DNA of 35,159 nucleotides from an uncultured Blautia sp. (lineage in GTDB: Bacteria > Bacillota > Clostridia > Lachnospirales > Lachnospiraceae): contig CAKRVX010000014.1 in the NCBI GenBank assembly GCA_934409175.1, forward strand, positions 1 through 35,159, read 5' to 3'. How positions within the stretch are numbered: position 1 is the first letter of the stretch; the number at the start of each line of letters is the position of its first letter. The notes beneath the pieces are model-generated. The model was given only the letters and a program-made list of their open reading frames with translations. It searched no databases and was not told where the DNA came from. Of this stretch, positions 1 to 8,706 are shown piece by piece. The position numbers were made by a program, and so were the translations under genes.

Positions 1-792
1 ATTTTCCAGAGAGAGTTCCTCTATATCCAGGAACTTTATAAGAAGGGTGAACTTGGACGTCTCCAGTACATGACCTGCGCCCATTATCAGGATATGGAAG
101 GATGGCCGGAATACTGGGAAGGTTTCCCACCACTTATGCATCCTACACATGCGGTTGCCCCCTGCCTGATGCTTGCGGGTCATCTGCCGGATAAAGTTTA
201 TGCAAGAGGTTCTGGAAAAGTCCGTAAAGAACTGGCTGATAAATATGGCTGCCCATTTGCATTTGAATCTGCATTCATTTCCCTTCAGGACAGTGATGTG
301 ACCATTGAAATGGAACGTTTTCTGTATGGTGTAGCCAGAAGCTATTCTGAATGCTTCCGTGTATACGGTGAAAACGAGAGCTTCGAATGGCAGCAGCTTG
401 CTGATGAAGATCCAGTCCTCTTTACCCGTACAGGAGAGCTGGAAAAAGTAGATATTCTAGACGAGGACAGTGAGAAATCTAGCCGCGGATCTGAAATTGT
501 AGAAAAACGAATTCAGATTCCGGATTATGCACACCTTCTTCCGAAAGAAATCGCATCTTTTACAACCAACACTGTATACAATAACGAAAATACTCATCTG
601 TCTTTCACTCAGGGCGGCGGCCACGGCGGTTCTCATCCTCACCTTGTACATGAATTTATCCGTTCTATCCTTGAAGAAAGAAAACCTGCCATCGATGACA
701 TCATGGGCGCCTACTGGACAGGTACCGGAATCTGTGCACATGAATCTGCCATGAAAGGCGGCGAAGTTATCACCATTCCTCGTTTTGAATAA
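1..792 (+). CDS. Gfo/Idh/MocA family oxidoreductase (3' part)
   Basis: The reading frame is open from the first base and ends in TAA at 790-792, so the N-terminal NAD(P)-binding Rossmann part lies outside the window. The visible roughly 263 residues correspond to the C-terminal catalytic domain of a Gfo/Idh/MocA dehydrogenase: an early stretch reading GELGRLQYM, a GGGHGGSHPHLVHEF segment near the end that resembles the conserved His-containing tail of this family, and the closing HESAMKGGEVITIPRFE. Members oxidise or reduce sugars, inositols and related polyols with NAD(P). The substrate cannot be told from this fragment. The next gene is convergent and a bidirectional hairpin separates the two, so no operon partner is visible. 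An internal ATG at 70 is not the start, because the frame and the homology continue upstream. Confidence 0.85.
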   Translation: MFQREFLYIQELYKKGELGRLQYMTCAHYQDMEGWPEYWEGFPPLMHPTHAVAPCLMLAGHLPDKVYARGSGKVRKELADKYGCPFAFESAFISLQDSDVTIEMERFLYGVARSYSECFRVYGENESFEWQQLADEDPVLFTRTGELEKVDILDEDSEKSSRGSEIVEKRIQIPDYAHLLPKEIASFTTNTVYNNENTHLSFTQGGGHGGSHPHLVHEFIRSILEERKPAIDDIMGAYWTGTGICAHESAMKGGEVITIPRFE

Positions 793-870
793 TTACTGTA
801 ATTCAATATGATACAGGAAAGGATCCTGCACGAAAAGCTTTTTATATACTCCGTAATGTTCCTATGATAT

Positions 871-913
871 AAAAAACAGGCCGCAGAGTCATATCGACTC
901 CCGGTCTGTTTTT
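871..913. terminator. Bidirectional intrinsic terminator
   Basis: An inverted repeat pairs AAAAACAGGCCG with CCGGTCTGTTTTT (one G-T step), with an inner AGAGTC/GACTC stem. A-rich and T-rich flanks give a U-tract on both strands. It lies between the convergent oxidoreductase and merR-type genes. Confidence 0.8.
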
Positions 914-917
914 GAAA

Positions 918-1388
918 TTAGAAACCATATACTTTCTTTCCACTTTTCTTTTTTTCAGCAGTAGCTGCTGCCTCTTTTCTGGCAAGCTGTCTGCGTCTGA
1001 TCGCTTCATCCAGACTTCGATATTCTGTTTCTCCTTCTTTCTTCATCTGCAGCTCCTGTGTAATCAACCTTTCTAATATCTGCTGAAACTCCAGCATTTT
1101 TTTATCCGGTTCTTTTTCTCCTTCCAGCAGTTTTACTTTACTTTCAGTACTGCCCGGTGCCGTATGTGCGATCCGTGGAAGCACATCTTTAATAGCACGC
1201 AGCGCCAGTCCCCGTTTCTTAAGTTCTTTTATATTGGCCAGAAGCGTAATATCATATCCTGTGTAGTAGCGATGTCCCTGTTCATTTCTGTTAATATGAA
1301 GATCCAGTTCTTCCTCCCAGTAACGCAACACAGAAGCTCTTACTCCCAGCATCTGAGCTGCCCGGGTTACAGTATATCGCTGCTCCAT
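918..1388 (-). CDS. MerR-family HTH transcriptional regulator
   Basis: 156 residues. The N-terminus (about 1-70) is a MerR winged helix: YTVTRAAQMLGVRASVLRYW, then a wing with RNEQGHRYYTGYDI and an LLANIKELKKRGLALRAIK segment. The rest is a charged coiled-coil-like region and a lysine-rich tail (ARKEAAATAEKKKSGKKVYGF) with no recognisable effector domain and no cysteine pattern for metal sensing. The ATG is preceded by a GGAGGGGG ribosome site. It has its own promoter at 1416-1444 and seems monocistronic. The signal it senses is unknown. Similar short MerR proteins with a coiled-coil C-terminus are frequent in Clostridia. Confidence 0.85.
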   Translation of the reverse strand: MEQRYTVTRAAQMLGVRASVLRYWEEELDLHINRNEQGHRYYTGYDITLLANIKELKKRGLALRAIKDVLPRIAHTAPGSTESKVKLLEGEKEPDKKMLEFQQILERLITQELQMKKEGETEYRSLDEAIRRRQLARKEAAATAEKKKSGKKVYGF

Positions 1389-1415
1389 ACTACCCCCTCC
1401 TGTCTTTTATATTTA

Positions 1416-1444
1416 ATTATAGGAGGCGCAAATACAGAATGCAA
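1416..1444 (-). promoter_or_regulatory. Sigma-A-type promoter of the merR-type gene
   Basis: Read on the minus strand: TTGCAT, a 17-base spacer, TATAAT, then a GGAGGGGG ribosome site and the ATG at 1388. MerR-type regulators often act at long spacers, but this one has the normal 17. Confidence 0.7.
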
Positions 1445-1489
1445 GAAATTTTCATCGACAAAATCTTTTACAATAAAAGTTTCTATAAA

Positions 1490-1536
1490 ATAAAAAACAG
1501 CTTCCGAACAGACGCAAATATCTGCACAAAAGCTGT
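1490..1536 (-). terminator. Intrinsic terminator after dnaB
   Basis: On the minus strand ACAGCTT pairs with AAGCTGT around an inner CAGA/TCTG stem, followed by TTTTTTATTTT. It closes the gdpP-rplI-dnaB operon. Confidence 0.75.
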
Positions 1537-1549
1537 ATATTAATCAGAT

Positions 1550-2878
1550 TTATTTTTTCATATTCACAAACTGAGTATACCTTGGCAGCCATACCAGTTC
1601 AACAGTACCAATAGGACCGTTTCGCTGTTTCGCTATGATAATTTCAGCGATATCCTTTTTCTCCGTGTCCTTATGATAATAATCATCTCTGTAGATGAAC
1701 ATTACAACATCGGCATCCTGCTCAATAGCCCCTGACTCTCGAAGGTCTGAAAGCATCGGTCTGTGATCCGGACGCTGTTCTACTGCACGGCTGAGCTGTG
1801 ATAATGCAATGACAGGCACATTCAATTCTCGTGCCAGAGCTTTCAGGGATCGGGAAATATCTGAAATCTCCTGCTGTCGGGAATCGCTTTTTCCACTGCC
1901 GCTCATAAGCTGCAGGTAATCAATCATGATAATTCCAAGATTATGCTCCAGTTTATACTTTCTGCACTTAGAACGCATCTCCGCAATGGAAATACCCGGC
2001 GTATCATCAATAATCAGATTGGATTTTCCAATAATGTCTGCACCTTCCACCAGTTTGGTCCAATCCTCATCTTTCAGATTACCGGTACGCATATTCTGTG
2101 AATCCACATGGGACTCCATGGCCAGAAGACGGTTTACCAGCTGCTCCTTCGACATTTCCAGACTGAATATGGCTACCGTAACATCCTTGCGAAATGCCAT
2201 ATACTGAGCAATATTCAATACAAAAGCAGTTTTTCCCATAGATGGACGGGCCGCGATCAATACCAGATCTGAAGCATGCATGCCTGAAGTCTTATAATCC
2301 AGATCCACGAACCCTGTAGGGATACCTGTGACAGATCCTTTCAGCTTGGATGCCTTTTCAATATTATTGATGGCATTCAGTACAACCTGCTGGATTGGAA
2401 CATACTCGTCATTGTTACGCTTCTGCAGGATATTAAACAGCTTTTTTTCAGCTTCCTCCAGAATAATCTCTGTATTCTCCTTCTCCAGATAACAGGTATT
2501 TGCGATCTCTTCATTTGCTTTGATCAACCTGCGCAGCACTGCCTTTTCGCTGACAATATTTGCATAATATTTGATATTTGCAGATGTCGGAACTGCTGTG
2601 ATAAGATCCTTGACATACTCCATACTACTGATATCCGGCGGAAGCTCCTTTTCTTTCAGACGATTCTGAAGAGTAACAAGATCCACCGGCTTACCTTCAT
2701 TGCAAAGTTCCACCATGGCATCAAAAATAATTCCATATTGCTGCTGATAGAAATCATCACTGGTAAGAATCTCAGATGCCACAAGAATAGCTTCCCGGTC
2801 CAGGATCATAGAACCGATAACAGACTGTTCAGCTTCTATACTGTGGGGGAGAATCCTCTTAATCAGCGCTTCTTCCAT
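1550..2878 (-). CDS. dnaB: Replicative DNA helicase DnaB
   Basis: 442 residues, normal length for bacterial DnaB (named DnaC in Bacillus). It unwinds DNA 5'-3' at the fork as a hexamer. The N-terminal domain starts with LPHSIEAEQSVIGSMI, a DnaB hallmark. The RecA-type C-terminal domain carries the Walker A ARPSMGKTAFVLN, a Walker B ending in IMIDYLQLM, and the downstream QEISDISRSLKALARELNVP and LSDLRESGAIEQDAD motifs. The gene starts 21 bases after rplI and ends in a terminator, so it is the last gene of gdpP-rplI-dnaB, an arrangement widely conserved in Firmicutes. No intein or insertion is seen. Confidence 0.97.
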   Translation of the reverse strand: MEEALIKRILPHSIEAEQSVIGSMILDREAILVASEILTSDDFYQQQYGIIFDAMVELCNEGKPVDLVTLQNRLKEKELPPDISSMEYVKDLITAVPTSANIKYYANIVSEKAVLRRLIKANEEIANTCYLEKENTEIILEEAEKKLFNILQKRNNDEYVPIQQVVLNAINNIEKASKLKGSVTGIPTGFVDLDYKTSGMHASDLVLIAARPSMGKTAFVLNIAQYMAFRKDVTVAIFSLEMSKEQLVNRLLAMESHVDSQNMRTGNLKDEDWTKLVEGADIIGKSNLIIDDTPGISIAEMRSKCRKYKLEHNLGIIMIDYLQLMSGSGKSDSRQQEISDISRSLKALARELNVPVIALSQLSRAVEQRPDHRPMLSDLRESGAIEQDADVVMFIYRDDYYHKDTEKKDIAEIIIAKQRNGPIGTVELVWLPRYTQFVNMKK

Positions 2879-2899
2879 TATGTCTACCTCCCGGAAGGA

Positions 2900-3346
2900 T
2901 TAAGCTTCTTTTACCCATACCTTAAGAGTTCCTGTAACCTTAGGATGAAGACGTACCGGAACCTGTGTCACACCAAGAGTACGAATCGGTTCAGGCAACT
3001 GTAGTTTCTTTTTATCAATATCCAGATTTAACTGCTTCTTCGCAGCTTCTGAAATTTCCTTAGAGGAAACAGAACCGAAAGTTCTTCCACCCTCTCCTGT
3101 TTTCAGTGTAAGGATGATTTCCTTTGTCTCCAGATCTTTGGCAAATGCCTGTGCTGCTTCATAGATTTCTTTGGCAACCTTTTCCTCATTGGCTTTCTGA
3201 AGTTTCAGATCATTTAAGTTTTTCGGTGTTGCTTCCAGACCTAATTTCTTAGGAAGGATCATATTTCTTGCATATCCGTCACTTACATTGACAATCTGGC
3301 CTTTCTTTCCAAGGGACTTTACATCTTCCAGTAAAATTACTTTCAT
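2900..3346 (-). CDS. rplI: 50S ribosomal protein L9
   Basis: 148 residues, the usual L9 length. The N-terminal rRNA-binding domain shows [19 protein letters not shown] and [20 protein letters not shown], the L9 signature. A long charged connecting helix (about residues 43-75) leads to the C-terminal domain with [12 protein letters not shown]. It helps maintain translation fidelity and stabilises 23S rRNA. Its ATG overlaps the TGA stop of gdpP by four bases (ATGA), which suggests translational coupling, and dnaB follows after 21 bases. Confidence 0.97.
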   Translation of the reverse strand: MKVILLEDVKSLGKKGQIVNVSDGYARNMILPKKLGLEATPKNLNDLKLQKANEEKVAKEIYEAAQAFAKDLETKEIILTLKTGEGGRTFGSVSSKEISEAAKKQLNLDIDKKKLQLPEPIRTLGVTQVPVRLHPKVTGTLKVWVKEA

Positions 3347-5394
3347 TTTATATTTTCCTCCTGATATTCCTGGTCTATAATTTCTTCCAGCATTTTCTCC
3401 ACTTCATCGGGAGATGCCTTCACCTGGGCTCCTGCGATATTCATATGTCCGCCGCCCCCCATTTTTTCCATCATCACCTGCACATTGATTTCATCAATGG
3501 CGCGAGCACTGATATAAACCTCATCGTTATACTGTGTCAGTACAAAAGATGCCTTTACTCCTGCAATGTTCAGAAGTTCATTGGCAGCCTGAGCACCTAC
3601 AACTGTAGGGCTGTCCACCCCTTCACTTGGACACCTTGCAATAGCAAAATAATCTCTGTAAATCTTCGCAGAACGAACCGCCTCCGCTCTGGCCTTATAA
3701 GATTCCAGATTATCACGAAGTAGTTTCCGCACTCTGGTCACATCCGCACCGCTTCTTCGCAAAAATGCAGCTGCCTCAAAGGTACGCACACCGGCCCGTG
3801 TTGTGAAGTTGTTTGTATCGATCATAATGCCCGCGTAGAGACAATCTGCTTCCATATTTCTGATTCGAAGGTCATCTGAGAAATACTGCAGAATCTCAGC
3901 GACCATCTCGCAGGCTGAGGATGCATAAGGCTCCACATAAGAAAGAACAGCATTCTCAATGACCTCGCTGCCTCTTCTGTGATGATCAAGGACAACTACT
4001 GTTTTAGTCATATGCAACAGATCCTGACACTCTGTATAACTTGGTTTATTTGTATCTACTACTACCACTACGGTATTATTATCCACAAGTTCTTTTGCCT
4101 GAGTACTGTTTATAAACATAGAAGGTTCATAATCCGGATTGTTCATATACCCTGCCATCAGAGGCCGAATAGAAGTGGTAGGATCATTTACCACTATATT
4201 GACGGTTTTTCCCAGAGTTCTGCCTGCACGATAAATACCAATGGCCGCGCCGAGGGCATCCACGTCTGTAATCTTATGTCCCATTACGACCACTCGTTCC
4301 TTGGTGCTCATAAATTCCTTTAGCGCCTGAGCTTTTACTCTTGCTTTTACACGCGTTGTTTTCTCCACCTGCTGAGTTTTACCACCATAATAAGTAATAT
4401 TATTACCGTTTTTGATAACGACCTGATCACCACCGCGTCCCAGAGCCATCTCTATGGCAATTCGGGAATATTCATAATTCTGGATATAATTGGCAGCATT
4501 CAATCCAATACCAATGCTCAATGTAATTGCCATTTCATTTCCAATATTGACAGTCTTTACTTCTTCCAGAATGTGGAACCTTTGTTCTTTCAACGCTTCC
4601 AGTGAACTCTGTCGCATGATCAGAAAATATTTATCTTTCTCCAGTTTCTTTACCAGTCCGTCAAAATTAGAAAAATATTTCGTGATCTTTCGATCGATCA
4701 ATGCTATAAGCAGAGAGCGCCGCACATCCTCCACGCTTTCAAGAGCTTCTTCATAGTTATCCAGATAAGCCAGCGCAACAACCAGTTTGTTATCTTCATT
4801 TTTCTGAATATACTCTTTCAGTTCGGTGTCATCATACATATATAATGTAATAAGATCCGGCATTGTTTCCATTTTTTCAAAAAGCCCATTTCCTGAGATT
4901 ACTTCTCCCATGGACACTCTCTGCATGGAAATCCGGTAGATTCTGTCCCCTACCAGGGTACTGATCTCACTGATTTCATTCTTTCCGGAAACCGGAAGTT
5001 TCTCCGGTGTTACATCCGGAAAAACGGAGCTGATATTTTTTTTACAGAACTGATCCTTCCCTGTAAGCTCCGCAAATACTTTATTTGACCAGATCATTCT
5101 GCCATTCATATCCATTATGGCATAGGGCATAGCCAGTTCCTCAAGGATCTTTTTCTCCAGAGTATCATACTGGCTGGCAAAAGCTATGAGATCATTTACA
5201 ACAAATGGTTTGTGACAGCGTAAAACTACTACTGCAATCCCAATGTAAACAACGATTCCCACAGATACTATAATACCGGCTTTTACATTAGTAATGTAAA
5301 CCAGTATATTCAGCACAACCAGTAAAGCACAGAGAATCAGAGGCCAACTCATAAAAGCTTTCATATGCCCTTTCAGTTTTAATTTATCACTCAT
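3343..5394 (-). CDS. gdpP: Cyclic-di-AMP phosphodiesterase GdpP (DHH/DHHA1)
   Basis: 683 residues, close to the usual 650-690. It is a membrane-bound enzyme of the GdpP/YybT family, which hydrolyses c-di-AMP to pApA and so influences osmotic balance and beta-lactam tolerance. Two membrane helices (about 16-35 and 39-58) are followed by a PAS-like domain (about 80-160), a degenerate GGDEF domain (about 200-330, with no GGDEF motif; SIGIGLNA and [10 protein letters not shown] are visible), and then the DHH domain. Metal ligands are visible at H373/D377/D379 ([11 protein letters not shown]), D447, D470-H471-H472 (LDHHRRG) and D526. The DHHA1 domain ends with [13 protein letters not shown]. It is the first gene of gdpP-rplI-dnaB and all key residues are present. 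Confidence 0.95.
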   Translation of the reverse strand: MSDKLKLKGHMKAFMSWPLILCALLVVLNILVYITNVKAGIIVSVGIVVYIGIAVVVLRCHKPFVVNDLIAFASQYDTLEKKILEELAMPYAIMDMNGRMIWSNKVFAELTGKDQFCKKNISSVFPDVTPEKLPVSGKNEISEISTLVGDRIYRISMQRVSMGEVISGNGLFEKMETMPDLITLYMYDDTELKEYIQKNEDNKLVVALAYLDNYEEALESVEDVRRSLLIALIDRKITKYFSNFDGLVKKLEKDKYFLIMRQSSLEALKEQRFHILEEVKTVNIGNEMAITLSIGIGLNAANYIQNYEYSRIAIEMALGRGGDQVVIKNGNNITYYGGKTQQVEKTTRVKARVKAQALKEFMSTKERVVVMGHKITDVDALGAAIGIYRAGRTLGKTVNIVVNDPTTSIRPLMAGYMNNPDYEPSMFINSTQAKELVDNNTVVVVVDTNKPSYTECQDLLHMTKTVVVLDHHRRGSEVIENAVLSYVEPYASSACEMVAEILQYFSDDLRIRNMEADCLYAGIMIDTNNFTTRAGVRTFEAAAFLRRSGADVTRVRKLLRDNLESYKARAEAVRSAKIYRDYFAIARCPSEGVDSPTVVGAQAANELLNIAGVKASFVLTQYNDEVYISARAIDEINVQVMMEKMGGGGHMNIAGAQVKASPDEVEKMLEEIIDQEYQEENIK

Positions 5395-5467
5395 GTCTTT
5401 CTTTCCGTTCTCTACCTTTTTTCAGACTTACGGTGCAGATGCCTCTCCACACCACGCTATGATAGAC

Positions 5468-5473
5468 ATTATA
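5468..5473 (-). promoter_or_regulatory. Extended -10 promoter for gdpP-rplI-dnaB
   Basis: On the minus strand TGTTATAAT is a TG-extended -10 box. The position 17 bases upstream holds only a weak -35 (TGGTAA). It lies between the rpsR terminator and gdpP. Confidence 0.55.
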
Positions 5474-5505
5474 ACAGATTTCTGTCCGGTTTACCATAGC
5501 AGCGC

Positions 5506-5541
5506 AAAAAAAAGAAGGGCTACCGCAATTATGCGTAGCCC
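5506..5541 (-). terminator. Intrinsic terminator after rpsR
   Basis: On the minus strand GGGCTACGC pairs with GCGGTAGCCC around an ATAATT loop, followed by TTCTTTTTTTT. It ends the rpsF-ssb-rpsR operon. Confidence 0.85.
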
Positions 5542-5556
5542 CTGTTTTATCTCAGA

Positions 5557-5820
5557 TTAGTCCTGGATGTATGGCATCATAGACATATGACGTGCTCTCT
5601 TAATAGCAACAGTCAGTGCTCTCTGATGTTTTGCACAGTTTCCTGTAATTCTTCTCGGAAGGATTTTTCCTCTTTCAGAAACGTATTTTCTTAATTTTGC
5701 TACATCCTTGTAATCGATTTCGTTATTTTCTTTACCACAGAATACACAAACTTTTTTTCTTCTGCGGCCGCCTCTTCTCTTCATTGGAGAATCTGGTCTT
5801 TCGCCTCTATTATAAGCCAT
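5557..5820 (-). CDS. rpsR: 30S ribosomal protein S18
   Basis: 87 residues. The core [19 protein letters not shown] followed by [15 protein letters not shown] and [20 protein letters not shown] is characteristic of S18, which pairs with S6 on the 30S platform. The N-terminal extension is basic ([11 protein letters not shown]). Cysteines in CVFCGK, with a later cysteine and histidine in GNCAKHQ, match the zinc-binding (C+) form of S18 rather than the zinc-free paralogue. Last gene of rpsF-ssb-rpsR, 41 bases after ssb, then a terminator. Confidence 0.96.
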   Translation of the reverse strand: MAYNRGERPDSPMKRRGGRRRKKVCVFCGKENNEIDYKDVAKLRKYVSERGKILPRRITGNCAKHQRALTVAIKRARHMSMMPYIQD

Positions 5821-5861
5821 GGTTGCTTTCCTCCTATCTTATTCTATCAGTTTGTTAAGCT

Positions 5862-6314
5862 TTAGTTAAACGGCAGTTCTTCATCAATTCCATCTGGAAT
5901 ATTCATAAAGCCGTCTGCACTGGCTGCTCCCGGTGCCGGCATGGACGGTGCAGGTGCTGCCTGAGGATGAGAAGCTGCGTAATTATCGCTGGCTGCTTTA
6001 CTCTCTGCAAATTCCTGTTCTTCGACTACAACCTCTGTGGTGTAAACCTTCTGGCCATCACGGTTGGTGTAGCTTCCTGTCTGAATGCGGCCTGAAACAA
6101 CAATCTTCAGTCCCTGACGGAAATACTTTTCTGCAAATTCTGCTGCACGTCCAAAAGAAACACAGCTGATAAAATCTGCAGTAGCTTCACCATCACGACG
6201 AAATCTTCTGTCTACTGCCAGAGTATATCTGGCAATTGCCAATGCGTTCTCTCCTGCGGAATATCTCACCTCAGGATCTCTTGTTAAGCGTCCCATTAAA
6301 ACTACTTTGTTCAT
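5862..6314 (-). CDS. ssb: Single-stranded DNA-binding protein
   Basis: 150 residues. An N-terminal OB fold (about 1-108) opens with MNKVVLMGRLTRDPEVRYS and contains FISCVSFGRAAEFAEKYFRQG and VVSGRIQTGSYTNRDGQKVY, typical of bacterial SSB. A flexible Pro/Ala-rich linker (about 115-140) leads to the acidic tip DEELPFN, which binds DNA-repair and replication partners. It sits between rpsF and rpsR as in most Firmicutes. Confidence 0.97.
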   Translation of the reverse strand: MNKVVLMGRLTRDPEVRYSAGENALAIARYTLAVDRRFRRDGEATADFISCVSFGRAAEFAEKYFRQGLKIVVSGRIQTGSYTNRDGQKVYTTEVVVEEQEFAESKAASDNYAASHPQAAPAPSMPAPGAASADGFMNIPDGIDEELPFN

Positions 6315-6392
6315 ATAAATACCTCTTCGTTTCTATTCTGAATGGTTGAACGGGTTTCTTAATGGTGCTTTCTAAATTCACTCTGTATTAGA

Positions 6393-6680
6393 TTATGCGT
6401 CTTTTCTTACGACTAAGTATCTTAATACGTTGTCCATGATACGAACGTGTCTTTCAACTTCTGCTGGACACTGTGCGTCTGCTTCAAACTGAATAAAATA
6501 GTAGAAGCCTTCATGCATTTTCTGAATTTCGTAAGCTAATTTCTTCTTACCCCATTCTTCTACTTCTGTGATAGTGCCGTTGTAACGTGTGATGTATCCT
6601 TTTGCTTTCTCAACAACTGCATCACGTACTTCGTCTTCAACTTTTGCACTAACAACTAATGCTAACTCGTACTTGTTCAT
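6393..6680 (-). CDS. rpsF: 30S ribosomal protein S6
   Basis: 95 residues from the ATG at 6680. The S6 fold shows MNKYELALVVSAKV, then TITEVEEWGKKKLAYEIQK, EGFYYFIQFEAD and VRIMDNVLRYLVVRKD. A longer frame reaches 6725, but the extra 15 residues are not S6-like, and an AAGGAGG ribosome site lies 11 bases before the ATG at 6680, which fixes the start. S6 binds S18 on the 30S platform. It is the first gene of rpsF-ssb-rpsR, driven by the promoter at 6759-6787. Confidence 0.96.
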   Translation of the reverse strand: MNKYELALVVSAKVEDEVRDAVVEKAKGYITRYNGTITEVEEWGKKKLAYEIQKMHEGFYYFIQFEADAQCPAEVERHVRIMDNVLRYLVVRKDA

Positions 6681-6709
6681 GTCTTGCTTTACCTCCTTAT
6701 GGTCTGTTG

Positions 6710-6730
6710 GCCCTTTGCCTGTCAAAGAGC
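6710..6730 (-). promoter_or_regulatory. Hairpin in the rpsF 5' leader
   Basis: On the minus strand GCUCUUUG pairs over eight positions (one U-G) with CAAAGGGC around an ACAGG loop, about 30 bases before the rpsF start. rpsF leaders in many bacteria carry an S6:S18 binding motif with an exposed CCG. I do not see that CCG in this loop, so the role is open. Confidence 0.35.
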
Positions 6731-6758
6731 AAGGATATAAAATATATCACGATTTCTG

Positions 6759-6787
6759 ATTCTAACATAGTTTCTTCTGTCTGTAAA
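6759..6787 (-). promoter_or_regulatory. Promoter of rpsF-ssb-rpsR
   Basis: On the minus strand TTTACA, a 17-base spacer and TAGAAT, located just past the DUF951 stop codon. Confidence 0.6.
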
Positions 6788-6790
6788 GCA

Positions 6791-6982
6791 TTATTTTTCT
6801 TTTTTTGTAAGATTTCTGGTATTTTTTTCTACCATTTTGCGCGGTACCATGATCTGATGTCCGCAGCCTGTGCATTTCAGACGGAAATCCGCCCCTACTC
6901 TGAGAATTTCCCAGTCCTTGCTGCCGCATGGATGGACTTTTTTTAATGTAACGATATCTCCTACCTCATAGAGAAGTCCCAT
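6791..6982 (-). CDS. DUF951 family small protein
   Basis: 63 residues. It begins MGLLYEVGDIVTLKKVHPCG, then SKDWEILRVGADFRLKCTGC and GHQIMVPRKMVEKN, which is the DUF951 pattern (YyzM in Bacillus). The cysteines in HPCG and KCTGCGH suggest a small zinc-ribbon-like or metal-binding fold. The family lies next to rpsF in many Firmicutes, as here, but its biochemical role is not established. The fit to the family in length and motif is good. The lysine-rich end (NLTKKEK) hints at nucleic-acid binding, which is an inference. Confidence 0.85.
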   Translation of the reverse strand: MGLLYEVGDIVTLKKVHPCGSKDWEILRVGADFRLKCTGCGHQIMVPRKMVEKNTRNLTKKEK

Positions 6983-7046
6983 TTTTTCGCTCCTTTTTAT
7001 TTTCCGTACTTTTTTCGAAAGCTTTACCTTTCTGAATCTCCTGCAA

Positions 7047-7772
7047 TCATTTTACCTGAATCTGTGAAAATACCTGTCCGATAGGTTCCTGTATCAGAAG
7101 ATCTGCATATCTGTCTCTGGGCGTAGGCGATTTATTGATCACTACCAGATGCTCTCCCCGGAAATAATCGATCAGACCAGCTGCCGGATAAACAGCCAGT
7201 GAAGTTCCTCCAATGATCAGGACCTGTGCCTCCGAAATCACTTTTACAGCTTCTGTGATCGTATTATTATCCAGTCCTTCTTCATAAAGCACCACATCCG
7301 GTTTTATGATTCCTCCACATTCACACCTTGGCACACCCTCAGATGCTTTCATGTGTGCAAAATCATAAAATCTGTGACATTTCATACAGTAATTGCGGTA
7401 TACACTTCCATGTAGTTCCAGAACCTTTTTGCTTCCTGCCATCTGATGCAGATTGTCAATATTCTGGGTGATCACTGCTTTCAGTCTGCCTGCCTGTTCC
7501 ATCTCTGCAAGTTTAAGATGTGCTGCATTTGGTTTTGCAGTATCACAGAGCATTTTATCTCTGTAAAATTTAAAAAATTCTTCCGGTCTTTTCATAAAGA
7601 AAGTATGACTTAAGATTGTTTCCGGCGGATAATCATATTTCTGATGATAAAGACCATCCTGACTTCGAAAATCCGGTATTCCACTCTCTGTAGAAACGCC
7701 AGCTCCGCCAAAAAACACAATGTTGTCATAACTGTCCACAAGTTCCTGCAATTTTCTGATCTCTTCTGACAT
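7047..7772 (-). CDS. cobB: NAD-dependent protein deacylase, Sir2 family
   Basis: 241 residues, typical of bacterial sirtuins. Sirtuins remove acyl groups from lysines while consuming NAD+. Visible motifs are the NAD-binding FFGGAGVSTESGIPDFRS (residues 20-37), QNIDNLH (103-109), the catalytic H121 in ELHGSV, a zinc site formed by C129/C132 (CMKC) and C150/C152 (CEC), and the GGTSLAVYPAAG segment near the C-terminus. It starts 37 bases after the sortase gene and could be co-transcribed with it, although a functional link is not obvious. All expected residues are present. The usual Ala/Tyr/Arg markers of desuccinylases are not evident, so deacetylation is the default call. Confidence 0.95.
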   Translation of the reverse strand: MSEEIRKLQELVDSYDNIVFFGGAGVSTESGIPDFRSQDGLYHQKYDYPPETILSHTFFMKRPEEFFKFYRDKMLCDTAKPNAAHLKLAEMEQAGRLKAVITQNIDNLHQMAGSKKVLELHGSVYRNYCMKCHRFYDFAHMKASEGVPRCECGGIIKPDVVLYEEGLDNNTITEAVKVISEAQVLIIGGTSLAVYPAAGLIDYFRGEHLVVINKSPTPRDRYADLLIQEPIGQVFSQIQVK

Positions 7773-7809
7773 TGTACCTCTCCTCCTTATTCTACTGTCA
7801 GTTATAGGA

Positions 7810-8619
7810 TTACTGCACTACATCCAGGGTATCTACTCTTTTTCCCTGAACTACATACCGGGTTGCCTCATTTCCGGTACAGGTTGACAACGTTACGATC
7901 TTATCCTTCATATTAAGTTCACCTGCATCTGTTTTAATATCAGAATATCCCTGAATCTTTTTCAGATAATTTTCGAATTCTTCACCTGGTCCTTTAAACA
8001 GTGTATATGTATCACTATTTACACCTGTGGTATATGCCGATACGATCTCATACCTGTAATTTTTCTCCGGTGTAAAAATCCAGAAATATTTACTCTTATT
8101 ATAGGTATCGCTGTTCTGTGAAAATTTTTTCAGCTGGGCAAACATGGAACCATTTTTCATATTATGTCCGTAAACGATGGTATTACAGTCACTGAAATCA
8201 CCTTTGTTTTCATAATCTACAAAAATAGTTCCTGCAAAATTGTAATTCATCTCATAAGTTCTGTGCAGATAGGTATCATTATCTTTTCCGTGTACGATAG
8301 GATAATTAATATCCGGAACCGCCTCAATATAAATCCATCCTACCACATCTTCATTGACACTTTTTAATGTTTTAAAATCAATATCCATAGGTGCCTTCAA
8401 TGTCTGGGCCTCCGGTCCTGCCGCCTCCTGATCCGGATCTCGTTCCGTGACTGCCATCTGGGCAATATGATTGTATTCATCTGTTCCTTTTTTATATTCT
8501 GTATAGATATGAAACAGATTATATCCGGCATAACAGAATACACAGATTGCTGCCATCAGTACGACCGTAAGCACAATATCTCCTGCTGTTTTCTTTTTTT
8601 TCGGTTTTTTTACTGCCAT
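7810..8619 (-). CDS. srtB: Class B sortase
   Basis: 269 residues. A lysine-rich cytosolic start is followed by one membrane helix (about 14-36), so the catalytic domain is outside the cell. The catalytic residues are H152 (VYGHNM), C247 (TLSTCTG) and R254 (NEATRYVV). The extended region between H and C and the domain opening NEDVVGWIYI / YPIVHGKDNDTYLHRT fit class B, which anchors proteins carrying NPQTN- or SPKTG-like signals to peptidoglycan. No gene with a visible sorting signal lies in the window, so substrates must be elsewhere. The ATG follows an AGGAGG site. Confidence 0.93.
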   Translation of the reverse strand: MAVKKPKKKKTAGDIVLTVVLMAAICVFCYAGYNLFHIYTEYKKGTDEYNHIAQMAVTERDPDQEAAGPEAQTLKAPMDIDFKTLKSVNEDVVGWIYIEAVPDINYPIVHGKDNDTYLHRTYEMNYNFAGTIFVDYENKGDFSDCNTIVYGHNMKNGSMFAQLKKFSQNSDTYNKSKYFWIFTPEKNYRYEIVSAYTTGVNSDTYTLFKGPGEEFENYLKKIQGYSDIKTDAGELNMKDKIVTLSTCTGNEATRYVVQGKRVDTLDVVQ

Positions 8620-8706
8620 AATTCCTCCTTTTCCTGCCTTCCGTCATATTCATTTCTGCTGTAAGCTGATTATATAGGAACATTTCCACGACTCTGTAGT
8701 TCTTTC

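Noticed and set aside
457..754. Overlapping frames on both strands inside the oxidoreductase gene
   Set aside because: They lack ribosome sites and family-like sequence and lie within a clearly coding frame.
6681..6725. Longer S6 start at 6725
   Set aside because: The extra 15 residues are not S6-like and cross the ribosome site; AAGGAGG points to 6680.
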